From contig JAHEBN010000014.1 of assembly GCA_024645245.1 (NCBI GenBank), forward strand, positions 1-42,117: a DNA stretch of 42,117 nt, in the 5' to 3' direction. Below the pieces are notes generated by a model, which was not told the DNA's origin, ran no database searches, and saw only the letters and a program-made list of their open reading frames with translations. This document shows, one piece after another, positions 34,987-41,818 of the stretch (position 1 is its first letter; each line of letters opens with the position of its first letter). Position numbers and translations under genes: made by a program. The DNA is from Jiulongibacter sp. (lineage in GTDB: Bacteria; Bacteroidota; Bacteroidia; Cytophagales; Spirosomataceae).

Positions 34987-35538
34987 ATGTTTAGAAAAAA
35001 GTTTTTATTCTTGGGCTTAGTTATTGCTTTATCGGCTTGCAACAAAAATCTGTTGATTGATAAAGAGCCCAATATGCCGGTTCAGAATTACCTTAATTAT
35101 TCCTGGAATGAAATAAAAGAAATTGGGAACAATCCGTATTACACCAGTAAATTGATGGACAAAACTTTGACGGCTTATGTAGATGAACGTTTAAAATCGT
35201 ATGGTTATCAAAAAACAAAAGCCGAAAACGCCGACTTTTATATAGATTATCATATTTACATAAAAGATCAATCTTTTCAACAATTGGTTTGTCCTCCAGG
35301 GTTTTATCGGGCAAACAGGTATTCACCCGAACTTAGTGGTGCACCTCAATGTGAAGTGCCCGAGGTAATGATGGCTTACGATTCGGGTACCTTTGTTATT
35401 GAGATCGTACACAAAAAATCGGGTCAACTTATCTGGCGTGGAACCTCAACCGAATTAATAGAGAACCCGATTTATGCCGATGCCATTTTCAAGAGAAAAA
35501 TCAGACGATTATTAAAAGACTTGAAAATCAAATCCTGA
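34987..35538 (+). CDS. DUF4136 lipoprotein
   Basis: The 183-residue protein starts with a lipoprotein signal (FLFLGLVIALSACNKN, lipobox LSAC). DUF4136 features are YYTSKLMDKTLTAYVDERLK, YGYQKTKAENADFYIDYHIY and the closing LIWRGTSTELIENP with IFKRKIRRLLKDLKI. The family consists of outer-membrane or periplasmic lipoproteins without a known activity. It is divergent from the BlaI operon. Confidence 0.85.
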   Translation: MFRKKFLFLGLVIALSACNKNLLIDKEPNMPVQNYLNYSWNEIKEIGNNPYYTSKLMDKTLTAYVDERLKSYGYQKTKAENADFYIDYHIYIKDQSFQQLVCPPGFYRANRYSPELSGAPQCEVPEVMMAYDSGTFVIEIVHKKSGQLIWRGTSTELIENPIYADAIFKRKIRRLLKDLKIKS

Positions 35539-35565
35539 TTTTACCCATTACAATTATCCGTAAGA

Positions 35566-35597
35566 TTTGGTAGATAGCGGGATAGGTGTTTAATTTG
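35566..35597 (+). promoter_or_regulatory. Predicted promoter of the POT transporter gene
   Basis: TTTG (35566-35569) and TTAATTTG (35590-35597, 7 of 8 matches to TAnnTTTG) are separated by 20 bases, the normal Bacteroidota spacing. They lie 33 bp upstream of ATG 35630. Confidence 0.55.
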
Positions 35598-35629
35598 ATT
35601 ATTGCAATTCAACACTAAAACCTGTTATC

Positions 35630-37078
35630 ATGAAAGAAGAAACTGTCTTTGGTCATCCCAAAGGTCTTTTTGTCTTATTTTTTACCGAAATGTGGGAACG
35701 CTTCAGCTATTACGGCATGCGGGCAATACTATTTCTCTATCTCACCAAAGCAGCCAGTGAAGGAGCTCTCGCCTTACCTGAAGACCAAGGCGGGGCAATA
35801 ATGGGTTTATATATGGCTTCTGTGTATTTGCTTACTTTACCGGGTGGCTGGATAGCCGATAATATTCTGGGTCAGAAAAAATCAATTTGGTACGGAGCAA
35901 TTTGTATAATGATTGGTCATATTATTTTGGCAATTCCTGGTAGCGTTGGAGTTTTTTTTAGTGGATTGGCCATGGTTGCTATTGGCACGGGTTTGTTAAA
36001 AGCAAATATTAGCTCAATTGTTGGTGAACTATACCCTGAGGGTGGTGCCCGCCGAGATGCTGCTTTTTCCATTTTCTACCTGGGTATTAACCTGGGTGCA
36101 TTTTTAGGAATGTTTATAGTAGGTTATCTTGGAGAAAAAGTTGGTTGGCATTACGGATTTGGGGCTGCCGCTTTTGCAATGCTTTTTGGTGTTATAAATT
36201 TTAGATTAAATCAAAAACACCTTACCCATGTAGGAAACGAACCTGCTCAAAAATCTAAATTGACGTACGTTTATGTTGTAGTTGGTTTGTTGGTTTTTAC
36301 AGCAATGTTATTAATTACCGGTGTTTTGGATAGCATAGCCCTGGCCAATATTATGAAATACATTATTTCTGGAATAACACTTGGATATTTTGCCTACATC
36401 GGATTTATGGATAAATCACTTACGGTGGTAGAACGAAAAAGAGTAGGGGTGTTGTTTATTTTATTTATAGGTATTTCTATTTTTTGGTCGGGATTTGAGC
36501 AGGCAAGTACAACACTAACTATTTTTGCAGACCGACACACAGATCGTAATCTTTTTGGATGGGAGCTACCCGCTTCATGGATGCAAAATGCTAATTCCAT
36601 GTTCATTCTGATATTCTCGGCACCAGTTGGAGCCTTGTGGATCTACCTAAACAGGAAAAATTTAAATCCTACCCTGCCAGTAAAATTTGGTCTTGGGCTT
36701 ATTCAGATGGGTTTGGGCTTCCTGGTTATGTATTTTGCTGCCAAAAAAGTTTTAGATGGCAATTTGGCGGGTATGGGTTGGTTAATAATGACCTATATGT
36801 TTCATACGCTTGGTGAACTTTTTGCAAGCCCGGTTGGGCTAAGTGCTTACACCAAATTAGCTCCGAAAAAATATTACAGCCAGCTAATGGGACTTTGGTT
36901 TGTAGGAGCATCATTAGGTAATTTGATTGCAGGCTTATTTGCCGGAAACTTCAATAAAGAAAATGTTAGTCAGATGCCGGATTTATTCTATCAGGTGTTT
37001 ATTATTGCGGGTATATCGGGTTTGTTGCTACTGATTTTTTATAAGCCTATCAAGAAATGGATGGGAGGTGTCATCTAA
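35630..37078 (+). CDS. POT/PTR family proton-coupled oligopeptide transporter
   Basis: The 482-residue inner-membrane protein imports di- and tripeptides with protons. TM1 carries the ExxER motif in FFTEMWERFSYYGMRAI. The PTR2 signature region follows in GGWIADNILGQKKSIWYGAI and TGLLKANISSIVGELYPEG, with AFSIFYLGINLGAFLG next. The C-terminal half includes SIFWSGFEQASTTLTIFADR. About 12-14 hydrophobic segments span the chain. A terminator at 37100-37123 follows the gene. Confidence 0.95.
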   Translation: MKEETVFGHPKGLFVLFFTEMWERFSYYGMRAILFLYLTKAASEGALALPEDQGGAIMGLYMASVYLLTLPGGWIADNILGQKKSIWYGAICIMIGHIILAIPGSVGVFFSGLAMVAIGTGLLKANISSIVGELYPEGGARRDAAFSIFYLGINLGAFLGMFIVGYLGEKVGWHYGFGAAAFAMLFGVINFRLNQKHLTHVGNEPAQKSKLTYVYVVVGLLVFTAMLLITGVLDSIALANIMKYIISGITLGYFAYIGFMDKSLTVVERKRVGVLFILFIGISIFWSGFEQASTTLTIFADRHTDRNLFGWELPASWMQNANSMFILIFSAPVGALWIYLNRKNLNPTLPVKFGLGLIQMGLGFLVMYFAAKKVLDGNLAGMGWLIMTYMFHTLGELFASPVGLSAYTKLAPKKYYSQLMGLWFVGASLGNLIAGLFAGNFNKENVSQMPDLFYQVFIIAGISGLLLLIFYKPIKKWMGGVI

Positions 37079-37099
37079 AAGCAAACAAAAATATATGGA

Positions 37100-37127
37100 A
37101 AGCCGGAAATTAACCTCCGGCTTTTTT
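37100..37127 (+). terminator. Rho-independent terminator shared with the 3' end of the SUI1 gene
   Basis: AAGCCGGA (37100-37107) pairs with TCCGGCTT (37116-37123) across an 8-base loop, followed by a T run. It ends the POT transporter transcript on the plus strand; its right arm is also the last coding bases (AGG, stop in the loop) of the opposite SUI1-like gene. Confidence 0.85.
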
Positions 37128-37442
37128 TGCTTTATATCCTTCTTTTAAAAGATAAGCCAGAACTTTATCACGATGATCTCCTTGTATCAAAATTTCGGAA
37201 TCTTTGGCTGAGCCGCCGCTTCCACATATCCCCTGTAGCTTTTTCTTTAAATCCTGTAAGTCGTCGTTTTTTCCCATAAACCCTTCGATTCGGGAAACGA
37301 CTTTATTTCCACCTTTTCTGTCCAGCCAGATTTTGAAACTTTGTTGATCTTTGGCTAAAGTATCCGGTTCAGTTTCTTCGGAAGCATACTCGAAGTCGGG
37401 ATTTGTTGAATATACTATTCCGCTATTAATTTTTTTACTCAT
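37110..37442 (-). CDS. eIF1/SUI1-family translation factor (YciH-like)
   Basis: The 110-residue protein has the SUI1 core: FKIWLDRKGGNKVVSRIEGF, DLKKKLQGICGSGGSAKD and ILIQGDHRDKVLAYLLKEGY. Bacterial members are small ribosome-associated proteins related to eIF1; E. coli YciH influences initiation fidelity. Its ATG overlaps by 4 bp (ATGA) the TGA of the diacylglycerol-kinase-like gene upstream, so it is coupled to it. The 3' end forms one arm of the terminator of the converging transporter gene. Confidence 0.93.
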   Translation of the reverse strand: MSKKINSGIVYSTNPDFEYASEETEPDTLAKDQQSFKIWLDRKGGNKVVSRIEGFMGKNDDLQDLKKKLQGICGSGGSAKDSEILIQGDHRDKVLAYLLKEGYKAKKAGG

Positions 37443-38314
37443 ATAAGTACATGTAAAGAATTTTCTAAAATCGAAAAAATTAAGGTATTTGTATTTAATA
37501 AATGTGGCTCGCCATCCAGATGTAATTGTACCGGAGAAGAGGTTTTTATTTCAAAAGTTTTTCCTCGGTAGTATTCACATAGCCTGCTTTCATCTAAATT
37601 ACCTTTAAAAAGTTTTAACAAAAGACCGGGAACCTGATGTGTTTTTGGTGGAGAAATGATCGAAACATCCAGGAAACCGTCATCAATTATGGCTTTTGGG
37701 CAAATGTATGCATTGTTTCCAAACTGATTTGCATTTCCAAAAGTAATGCTGTAGAGTGAGTTGTAGGCTTGTTTATTAAATTCAATCTTTAAGCTTCTAT
37801 AGCTAAACCAGCCTTTTAAGGCTATTTTTATATAATTAATGAGGCCACGCTTGCCGGCGTTTTTGTCAAATAATTGAGCACAATACGCATCAAAACCTAA
37901 GCCCGAAGTGCAAAAAAAGGACAAGCCATTTACAGTTGCTGTATCAATTTTTTTTGAAACGGATTTATTTAGCTTGATGAGACTTTCTTCCAATGTCAGC
38001 ATATAACCCAGATGTCGGGCAAGCCCATTTCCTGATCCTCTTGGAATAATGAAAAGTGAAAAATCGGTATTTATTAATTGAGTTGCAACTTCATTTACCG
38101 TTCCATCACCGCCAACAGCTATATAAAATTTGAATTTTTTATTGATGTATTTTGATACAATTTCGGAAGCATGGCCTCGGTATTCGGTGTATTCAAAATG
38201 AGGGTCAAACTTAGTTAAATCAATAAAACTCATTACCTCATATTCGAAGTCAGTTAAACTCCTTTTTCGGCCTGCGTTTGGATTTACTATGAATATTACT
38301 GCTTGCCTGCTCAC
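37439..38314 (-). CDS. Diacylglycerol/lipid kinase family protein (DagK/YegS-like), GTG start
   Basis: The 291-residue protein has the DAGK catalytic signatures: IVNPNAGRKRSLTDF, then AVGGDGTVNEVATQL, IIPRGSGNGLARHLG and FCTSGLGFDAYCAQLFD. The C-terminal part reads DGFLDVSIISPPK and PVQLHLDGEPHLL, where LDGE is the conserved end motif. Members phosphorylate lipids such as diacylglycerol; a sphingoid-base substrate is possible in this phylum but is inference. It starts with GTG at 38314 (MSRQAVIFIVNP). It is coupled to SUI1 downstream and divergent from the NTF2-like gene. Confidence 0.9.
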   Translation of the reverse strand: MSRQAVIFIVNPNAGRKRSLTDFEYEVMSFIDLTKFDPHFEYTEYRGHASEIVSKYINKKFKFYIAVGGDGTVNEVATQLINTDFSLFIIPRGSGNGLARHLGYMLTLEESLIKLNKSVSKKIDTATVNGLSFFCTSGLGFDAYCAQLFDKNAGKRGLINYIKIALKGWFSYRSLKIEFNKQAYNSLYSITFGNANQFGNNAYICPKAIIDDGFLDVSIISPPKTHQVPGLLLKLFKGNLDESRLCEYYRGKTFEIKTSSPVQLHLDGEPHLLNTNTLIFSILENSLHVLI

Positions 38315-38337
38315 AAACTTTTGATAATTTTACACTA

Positions 38338-38787
38338 TTGAATAAGCAAATTAAATTGAAATTACTTCAGCTGGCAATTTTTGTGTTTATCTTTCCTAAT
38401 TGTTTTGCTCAAAAAAACGATTCGGAAGAACAAATAAGGGCAATTTTATTGAGACAAACAGAATGTTGGAACTCCAACGATCTGGATTGTTTTATGAGTT
38501 ATTACTTAAAATCAGATTCAATAAGGTTTGTTTCGAAAAACGGGGTTAGTTATAGTTGGGGAGCACTTTATGAGCGATATGAAAAATTTTATCCTACGGA
38601 AAAAGAGAAGGGTATATTACAGTTTACTATATTGCACATAGATAAATTGGGTAGAAAAAATATCAGTGTTGTAGGTAAATTTTACCTAACCAGACCTGAT
38701 ATTGGTGATGCCAGCGGGTATTTTACCTTACTGTTTGAGAAAATTAAAAAAGAATGGTTAATCGTGATGGATCATACCAGCGGATAA
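38338..38787 (+). CDS. Exported NTF2-like (DUF4440-type) protein, TTG start
   Basis: The 149-residue protein begins at TTG 38338 with a signal peptide (residues 1-25, KLLQLAIFVFIFPNCFAQ). The NTF2-like fold is suggested by EQIRAILLRQTECWNSNDLD, CFMSYYLKSDSIRFVSKNGV and GYFTLLFEKIKKEWLIVMDH. Family proteins include ketosteroid isomerase-like enzymes and ligand binders; no catalytic pair is evident. No in-frame ATG lies upstream, and the gap to the divergent gene is 23 bp. The stop is 4 bp before the MaoC start. Confidence 0.78.
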   Translation: MNKQIKLKLLQLAIFVFIFPNCFAQKNDSEEQIRAILLRQTECWNSNDLDCFMSYYLKSDSIRFVSKNGVSYSWGALYERYEKFYPTEKEKGILQFTILHIDKLGRKNISVVGKFYLTRPDIGDASGYFTLLFEKIKKEWLIVMDHTSG

Positions 38788-38791
38788 GATT

Positions 38792-39208
38792 ATGTCAACT
38801 AAAATTACAATAGGTGCTGAATACAAGCACACTTTCAGTTTTACACAGAATGATGTGGAAGCCTTTGCCCAAGTAACAGGCGATTATAATCCTATTCATC
38901 TGGACCCGGAATATGCTGCCAAAACCAAATTTGGGAAGTGCATAATTCATGGTCATTTATCTAGTAGTGTTTTTACTCGCTTTTTAGCAATGGGTGAACC
39001 TGGAGGTGAGGGGTCTGTTTACCTTAAACAAGAAACTGAATACTTGCGACCCATGTTTGTTGACAAAGAATATGAAGTGGTTTTCCGGGTTGAGGCTATT
39101 GATGACAAAAAACACAAAGCTGAAATTACGACTGAAGTATTTGATCTGGAAACTAAAAAAATCACCATCCGTGGTAAAGGCTTGCTAATGAATGCCGATT
39201 TATATTAA
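38792..39208 (+). CDS. MaoC-like (R)-specific enoyl-CoA hydratase
   Basis: The 138-residue hot-dog protein carries the hydratase 2 motif FAQVTGDYNPIHLDPEYAA with the catalytic Asp and His, and FGKCIIHGHLSSSVFTRFL. It hydrates trans-2-enoyl-CoA to (R)-3-hydroxyacyl-CoA or acts on a related substrate in lipid metabolism. The ATG is 4 bp after the NTF2-like stop, so the two are co-transcribed. A terminator follows at 39251-39278. Confidence 0.93.
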   Translation: MSTKITIGAEYKHTFSFTQNDVEAFAQVTGDYNPIHLDPEYAAKTKFGKCIIHGHLSSSVFTRFLAMGEPGGEGSVYLKQETEYLRPMFVDKEYEVVFRVEAIDDKKHKAEITTEVFDLETKKITIRGKGLLMNADLY

Positions 39209-39250
39209 GATCTTTTAAAATAATAATAAGCCTTTAAAGCACATAAAAAG

Positions 39251-39278
39251 AAAAAACCCCACTTCTGCGGGGTTTTTT
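39251..39278. terminator. Bidirectional rho-independent terminator
   Basis: AAAAAACCCC (39251-39260) pairs with GGGGTTTTTT (39269-39278) around an 8-base loop, giving a T run on both strands. It lies between the converging MaoC and Hc1 genes and can serve both. Confidence 0.88.
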
Positions 39279-39311
39279 AAGACCATTTTCATTTAGATTC
39301 AGAGAGGCTTA

Positions 39312-39491
39312 TTAAATACCTTCGTTTTTCATGTTTTGAACTTCGGCTCTTACTGACTTAGCCCAAACAGCCAAATCCTGCATTCCTTTTCTTACACGTG
39401 TGCCAGCAGCTTTGTTTTTCTTGTCATAAAACTTCTCAAAATCATCGGCCATTGACGTTACCAGATCATGTAATTCCTGATATTTGTTCAT
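39312..39491 (-). CDS. Histone H1-like protein Hc1 family
   Basis: The 59-residue protein (MNKYQELHDLVTSMADDFEK, then FYDKKNKAAGTRVRKGMQDL) fits the short Bacteroidota Hc1 group related to chlamydial histone-like Hc1. The block KKNKAAGTRVRKGMQDLAVW is the hallmark. The N-terminal part forms a helical hairpin; the long basic tail of chlamydial Hc1 is absent. Chromatin binding in this phylum is inferred, not shown. ATG at 39491, stop TAA at 39312-39314; a bidirectional terminator follows. Confidence 0.85.
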   Translation of the reverse strand: MNKYQELHDLVTSMADDFEKFYDKKNKAAGTRVRKGMQDLAVWAKSVRAEVQNMKNEGI

Positions 39492-39626
39492 AGTATAAAG
39501 GGTTAAAAGTTATAATTTTATTTACGGTACGCAAGATATATTTTTTAAATTAAAAATTGGTATACAGAAATGGAAAATGTATAAAAAAATGGGTTCTAAA
39601 GCTTAAATAGGGGTAATAAATCAAAA

Positions 39627-39653
39627 AAAATCACCTTTTTTTAAGGTGATTTT
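39627..39653 (-). terminator. Rho-independent terminator of the oxoamine synthase gene
   Basis: AAAATCACCTT (39627-39637) pairs with AAGGTGATTTT (39643-39653) around a T5 loop. On the minus strand it is followed by a T run, 24 bp after the stop at 39678. Confidence 0.82.
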
Positions 39654-39677
39654 TGTGAATCAAAGTTCATTTTTACT

Positions 39678-40937
39678 TTAAGCTTCAATACTTACTGGTG
39701 CATACTCACCATTTTTAAGTTTACTTTGAACCACTTCAAAGCAATCCATGGTGTAGTTTACATCTTCTAAAGTGTGAGATGCTGTAGGAATAATTCGTAA
39801 CAGTATAACTCCTTTAGGCACTACGGGATAAACTATGATGGAACAAAATACATTCATGTTTTCACGCATGTCGCGAATCAGGTTAGTAACTGTGGCTAAT
39901 TCGTATTCGCCATGAAGAAATACAGGTGTTACACAACTTTGCGTATTTCCGATATCAAAACCTCTATCTCTGAACCCATTTTGCAATGCGTTAACTATTT
40001 CCCAAAGTTTGTCCTTGTATTCCGGATGGTTTTTGATTAATTCCAAACGCTTCATTCCACCAATAACAAAAGGCATAGGGAGGGCTTTTGCATAGGTCTG
40101 TGATCTCATATTGTATTTCAAATACATGATAACCTCTTTTTTTCCTGCAATAAATGCACCAATCATAGCCATAGATTTGGCAAATGTCGAGAAATGCAAA
40201 TCTACAGAATCCTGAACCCCAAAATGCTCTGGTACTCCCGATCCGTTTTTACCCATAGTGCCAAAACCATGTGCATCGTCAACCAATAATCGAAATTTAT
40301 ATTTTTTCTTAAGTTCTGCTATTTTATCAAGGGCACCTACAGCACCGGACATGCCAAAAACGCCTTCTGTCACCACTAAAATGCCGCCATTTTGTTCTTC
40401 GGCAAGTTTAGTAGCTCTAATCAGGTTTTTTTCCAGACTTTCCATGTCATTATGCTTAAAGGTATAGGTTTTGCCACCTTTGGCACGATGTAATCTTACA
40501 CCATCAATCAAGCAGGCGTGAGATTCGGCATCATAAACTATTACATCTTTAAAATCAACCATGGCTTCTACTGCCGACATGACGCCCTGATATCCGTAAT
40601 TAAGGAGAAAAGAATCTTCCTGCCCTACATATTCGGCCAATTGACGCTCAAATTCTTCGTGTAAATCTGAATTCCCCGTCATCATTCGTGCACCCATAGG
40701 GTAAGCCAGGCCATATTCAGCCGCAGCATTGGTATCGGCCTCTCTTACTTCAGGATGATTTGCCAAGCCGAGGTAATTATTTAATGACCAGTTAAGCATT
40801 CTTTTGCCATTAAACTCCATATAAGGGCCTATTTCACCCGAAAGTTTTGGAAAAGAATAATAATGATGAGAATAGTGAGCATGCGAACCAATAGGTCCTA
40901 AGTTATTAACTACTTTTTCGAAGATGTCTTGTACCAT
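39678..40937 (-). CDS. Alpha-oxoamine synthase (serine palmitoyltransferase / cysteate acyltransferase-like)
   Basis: The 419-residue PLP enzyme joins an amino acid and an acyl-CoA with loss of CO2. The PLP lysine is K254 in LHFSTFAKSMAMIGAFIAG; H140 (YDAESHACLIDG), D221 and H223 (LLVDDAHGFGTMG) complete the cofactor pocket. The N-terminal block GKRMLNWSLNNYLGLANHPE is typical of the family. Members include KBL, AONS, ALAS and SPT. In Bacteroidota this subtype is associated with sphingoid bases or with capnine-type sulfonolipids; the acceptor amino acid cannot be read. The 21-residue start MVQDIFEKVVNNLGPIGSHA follows ATG 40937. Confidence 0.85.
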   Translation of the reverse strand: MVQDIFEKVVNNLGPIGSHAHYSHHYYSFPKLSGEIGPYMEFNGKRMLNWSLNNYLGLANHPEVREADTNAAAEYGLAYPMGARMMTGNSDLHEEFERQLAEYVGQEDSFLLNYGYQGVMSAVEAMVDFKDVIVYDAESHACLIDGVRLHRAKGGKTYTFKHNDMESLEKNLIRATKLAEEQNGGILVVTEGVFGMSGAVGALDKIAELKKKYKFRLLVDDAHGFGTMGKNGSGVPEHFGVQDSVDLHFSTFAKSMAMIGAFIAGKKEVIMYLKYNMRSQTYAKALPMPFVIGGMKRLELIKNHPEYKDKLWEIVNALQNGFRDRGFDIGNTQSCVTPVFLHGEYELATVTNLIRDMRENMNVFCSIIVYPVVPKGVILLRIIPTASHTLEDVNYTMDCFEVVQSKLKNGEYAPVSIEA

Positions 40938-41008
40938 TTGAAATACGGGTATTAAAAGGTTTTAGTATGTTTTCCCGATGTGGATCAATGTTTAACAGAA
41001 ATAAAGTG

Positions 41009-41016
41009 CAAATTTA
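41009..41016 (-). promoter_or_regulatory. Predicted -7 element of the oxoamine synthase gene
   Basis: TAAATTTG on the minus strand is a perfect TAnnTTTG match, 72 bp upstream of ATG 40937. A TTTG lies only 14 bases further upstream, too close for the normal spacing. Confidence 0.42.
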
Positions 41017-41219
41017 AAATAATTAATTTACAAAATAAAATTATACTATTCTAAGAAATATAGTATTAAAAATTATAATGTATTGTACTTTGCCAATATT
41101 TTAAAAACAGCCAATCTTGAATTGTCGGAATAATGAAAAAAAGTGATTTACATAGTTGTTGAAAATCAGCGAATTATGGGTAAATGTAAAAATACTTCTA
41201 AATTTTTTTGGCATAAGTA

Positions 41220-41251
41220 TTGAAACAAAAAAAACTAAAGCACTATATTTG
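41220..41251 (+). promoter_or_regulatory. Predicted promoter of the tRNA cluster
   Basis: TATATTTG (41244-41251) is a perfect -7 element and TTG (41220-41222) lies 21 bases upstream. The predicted transcript starts about 10 bases before tRNA-Ser. Confidence 0.65.
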
Positions 41252-41269
41252 CACTCCGTTTCGACGAGA

Positions 41270-41356
41270 GGAGGGATGGGTGAGTGGCTGAAACCACCAG
41301 TTTGCTAAACTGACGTACTGGAAACGGTACCGCGGGTTCGAATCCCGCTCCCTCCG
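41270..41356 (+). tRNA. tRNA-Ser (anticodon GCT)
   Basis: The acceptor stem GGAGGGA/TCCCTCC, a long variable arm (GTACTGGAAACGGTAC), the anticodon loop TTGCTAA and the T loop GTTCGAATC define an 87-base class II tRNA. It reads AGC/AGU serine codons. CCA is not encoded. Confidence 0.97.
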
Positions 41357-41408
41357 CAAGGAGTGTTTGGGAGACAGAAACAGCCACTCAAACACACAGA
41401 AAACACCA

Positions 41409-41483
41409 CGGGGTGTAGCGTAGCCCGGTCATCGCGTCTGCTTTGGGAGCAGAAGGTCGCAAGTTCGAATCTTGCCACCCCGA
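41409..41483 (+). tRNA. tRNA-Pro (anticodon TGG)
   Basis: Acceptor arms CGGGGTG/CACCCCG and anticodon stem-loop TCTGC-TTTGGGA-GCAGA with anticodon TGG define a proline tRNA of 75 bases. CCA is not encoded. Just after it, ACTCTTT/AAAGAGT (41496-41514) forms a terminator-like hairpin. Confidence 0.96.
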
Positions 41484-41513
41484 CACAAAAACAAGACTCT
41501 TTGAATAAAAGAG

Positions 41514-41573
41514 TTTGGGAGCAAAAGGATCGCAACAGCAACGGCTGCCGCTTGGAACTTGCCACCCCGACAC
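41514..41573 (+). pseudogene. Decayed 3' copy of tRNA-Pro
   Basis: This stretch repeats tRNA-Pro from the anticodon loop (TTTGGGA) to the 3' end and flank (CTTGCCACCCCGACAC, identical in both). The T arm is replaced by 15 extra bases and the 5' half is missing, so it cannot fold as a tRNA. It lies 28 bp downstream of the identical flank of the intact gene. Confidence 0.75.
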
Positions 41574-41575
41574 CA

Positions 41576-41611
41576 GAAAGGCTTTTTCGGCTAAAGCTGA
41601 GGAAGCCTTTC
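41576..41611 (+). terminator. Long hairpin after the tRNA-Pro remnant
   Basis: GAAAGGCTTTTTCGGCT pairs with AGCTGAGGAAGCCTTTC, 17 positions with three G-U pairs when read as RNA, around an AA centre; in practice the innermost pairs open. A T run (41614-41619) follows after AGA. It looks like the former terminator of the decayed tRNA copy or a processing hairpin. Confidence 0.55.
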
Positions 41612-41639
41612 AGATTTTTAAAGGAATAATCCTTGAAAA

Positions 41640-41713
41640 GGTCCCGTAGCTCAGCTGGATAGAGCATCTGCCTTCTAAGCAGACGGCCACACGTTCGAAT
41701 CGTGTCGGGATCA
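41640..41713 (+). tRNA. tRNA-Arg (anticodon TCT)
   Basis: Acceptor GGTCCCG/CGGGATC (one G-U pair), D arm AGCTCAGCTGGATAGAGC, anticodon loop CTTCTAA with TCT, and T arm ACACGTTCGAATCGTGT define a 74-base tRNA for AGA. CCA is not encoded. Confidence 0.97.
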
Positions 41714-41714
41714 C

Positions 41715-41742
41715 AAAAGCGAGTTGAAAGACTCGCTTTTTT
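41715..41742 (+). terminator. Rho-independent terminator of the tRNA cluster
   Basis: AAAAGCGAGT (41715-41724) pairs with ACTCGCTTTT (41731-41740) around TTGAAAG-type loop bases, followed by a T run. It immediately follows tRNA-Arg. Confidence 0.88.
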
Positions 41743-41754
41743 CTTTATTAGGAA

Positions 41755-41787
41755 TTGACATTTTCCTGAATTGAAGACTTATCTTTG
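41755..41787 (+). promoter_or_regulatory. Predicted promoter of the third OmpH-like gene
   Basis: TATCTTTG (41780-41787) is a perfect -7 element; TTG (41755-41757) lies 22 bases upstream. The ATG follows 31 bases later. Confidence 0.55.
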
Positions 41788-41818
41788 AACCCAATTCGAA
41801 TTGCTATACAAATCAGAT

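Larger units (their letters stand above)
40938..41269. other. 332-bp gene-free region with two promoters
   Basis: No coding frame is seen. The region holds a perfect minus-strand -7 element (TAAATTTG, 41009-41016) for the oxoamine synthase and a complete plus-strand promoter for the tRNA genes. The space between is AT-rich without further structure that I could support. Confidence 0.6.

Noticed and set aside
41305-41667. Open frames on both strands across the tRNA cluster
   Set aside because: They are translations of tRNA genes; peptide texts such as WQDSNLRPSAPKADAMTGLRY are familiar artefacts of tRNA-Pro loci.
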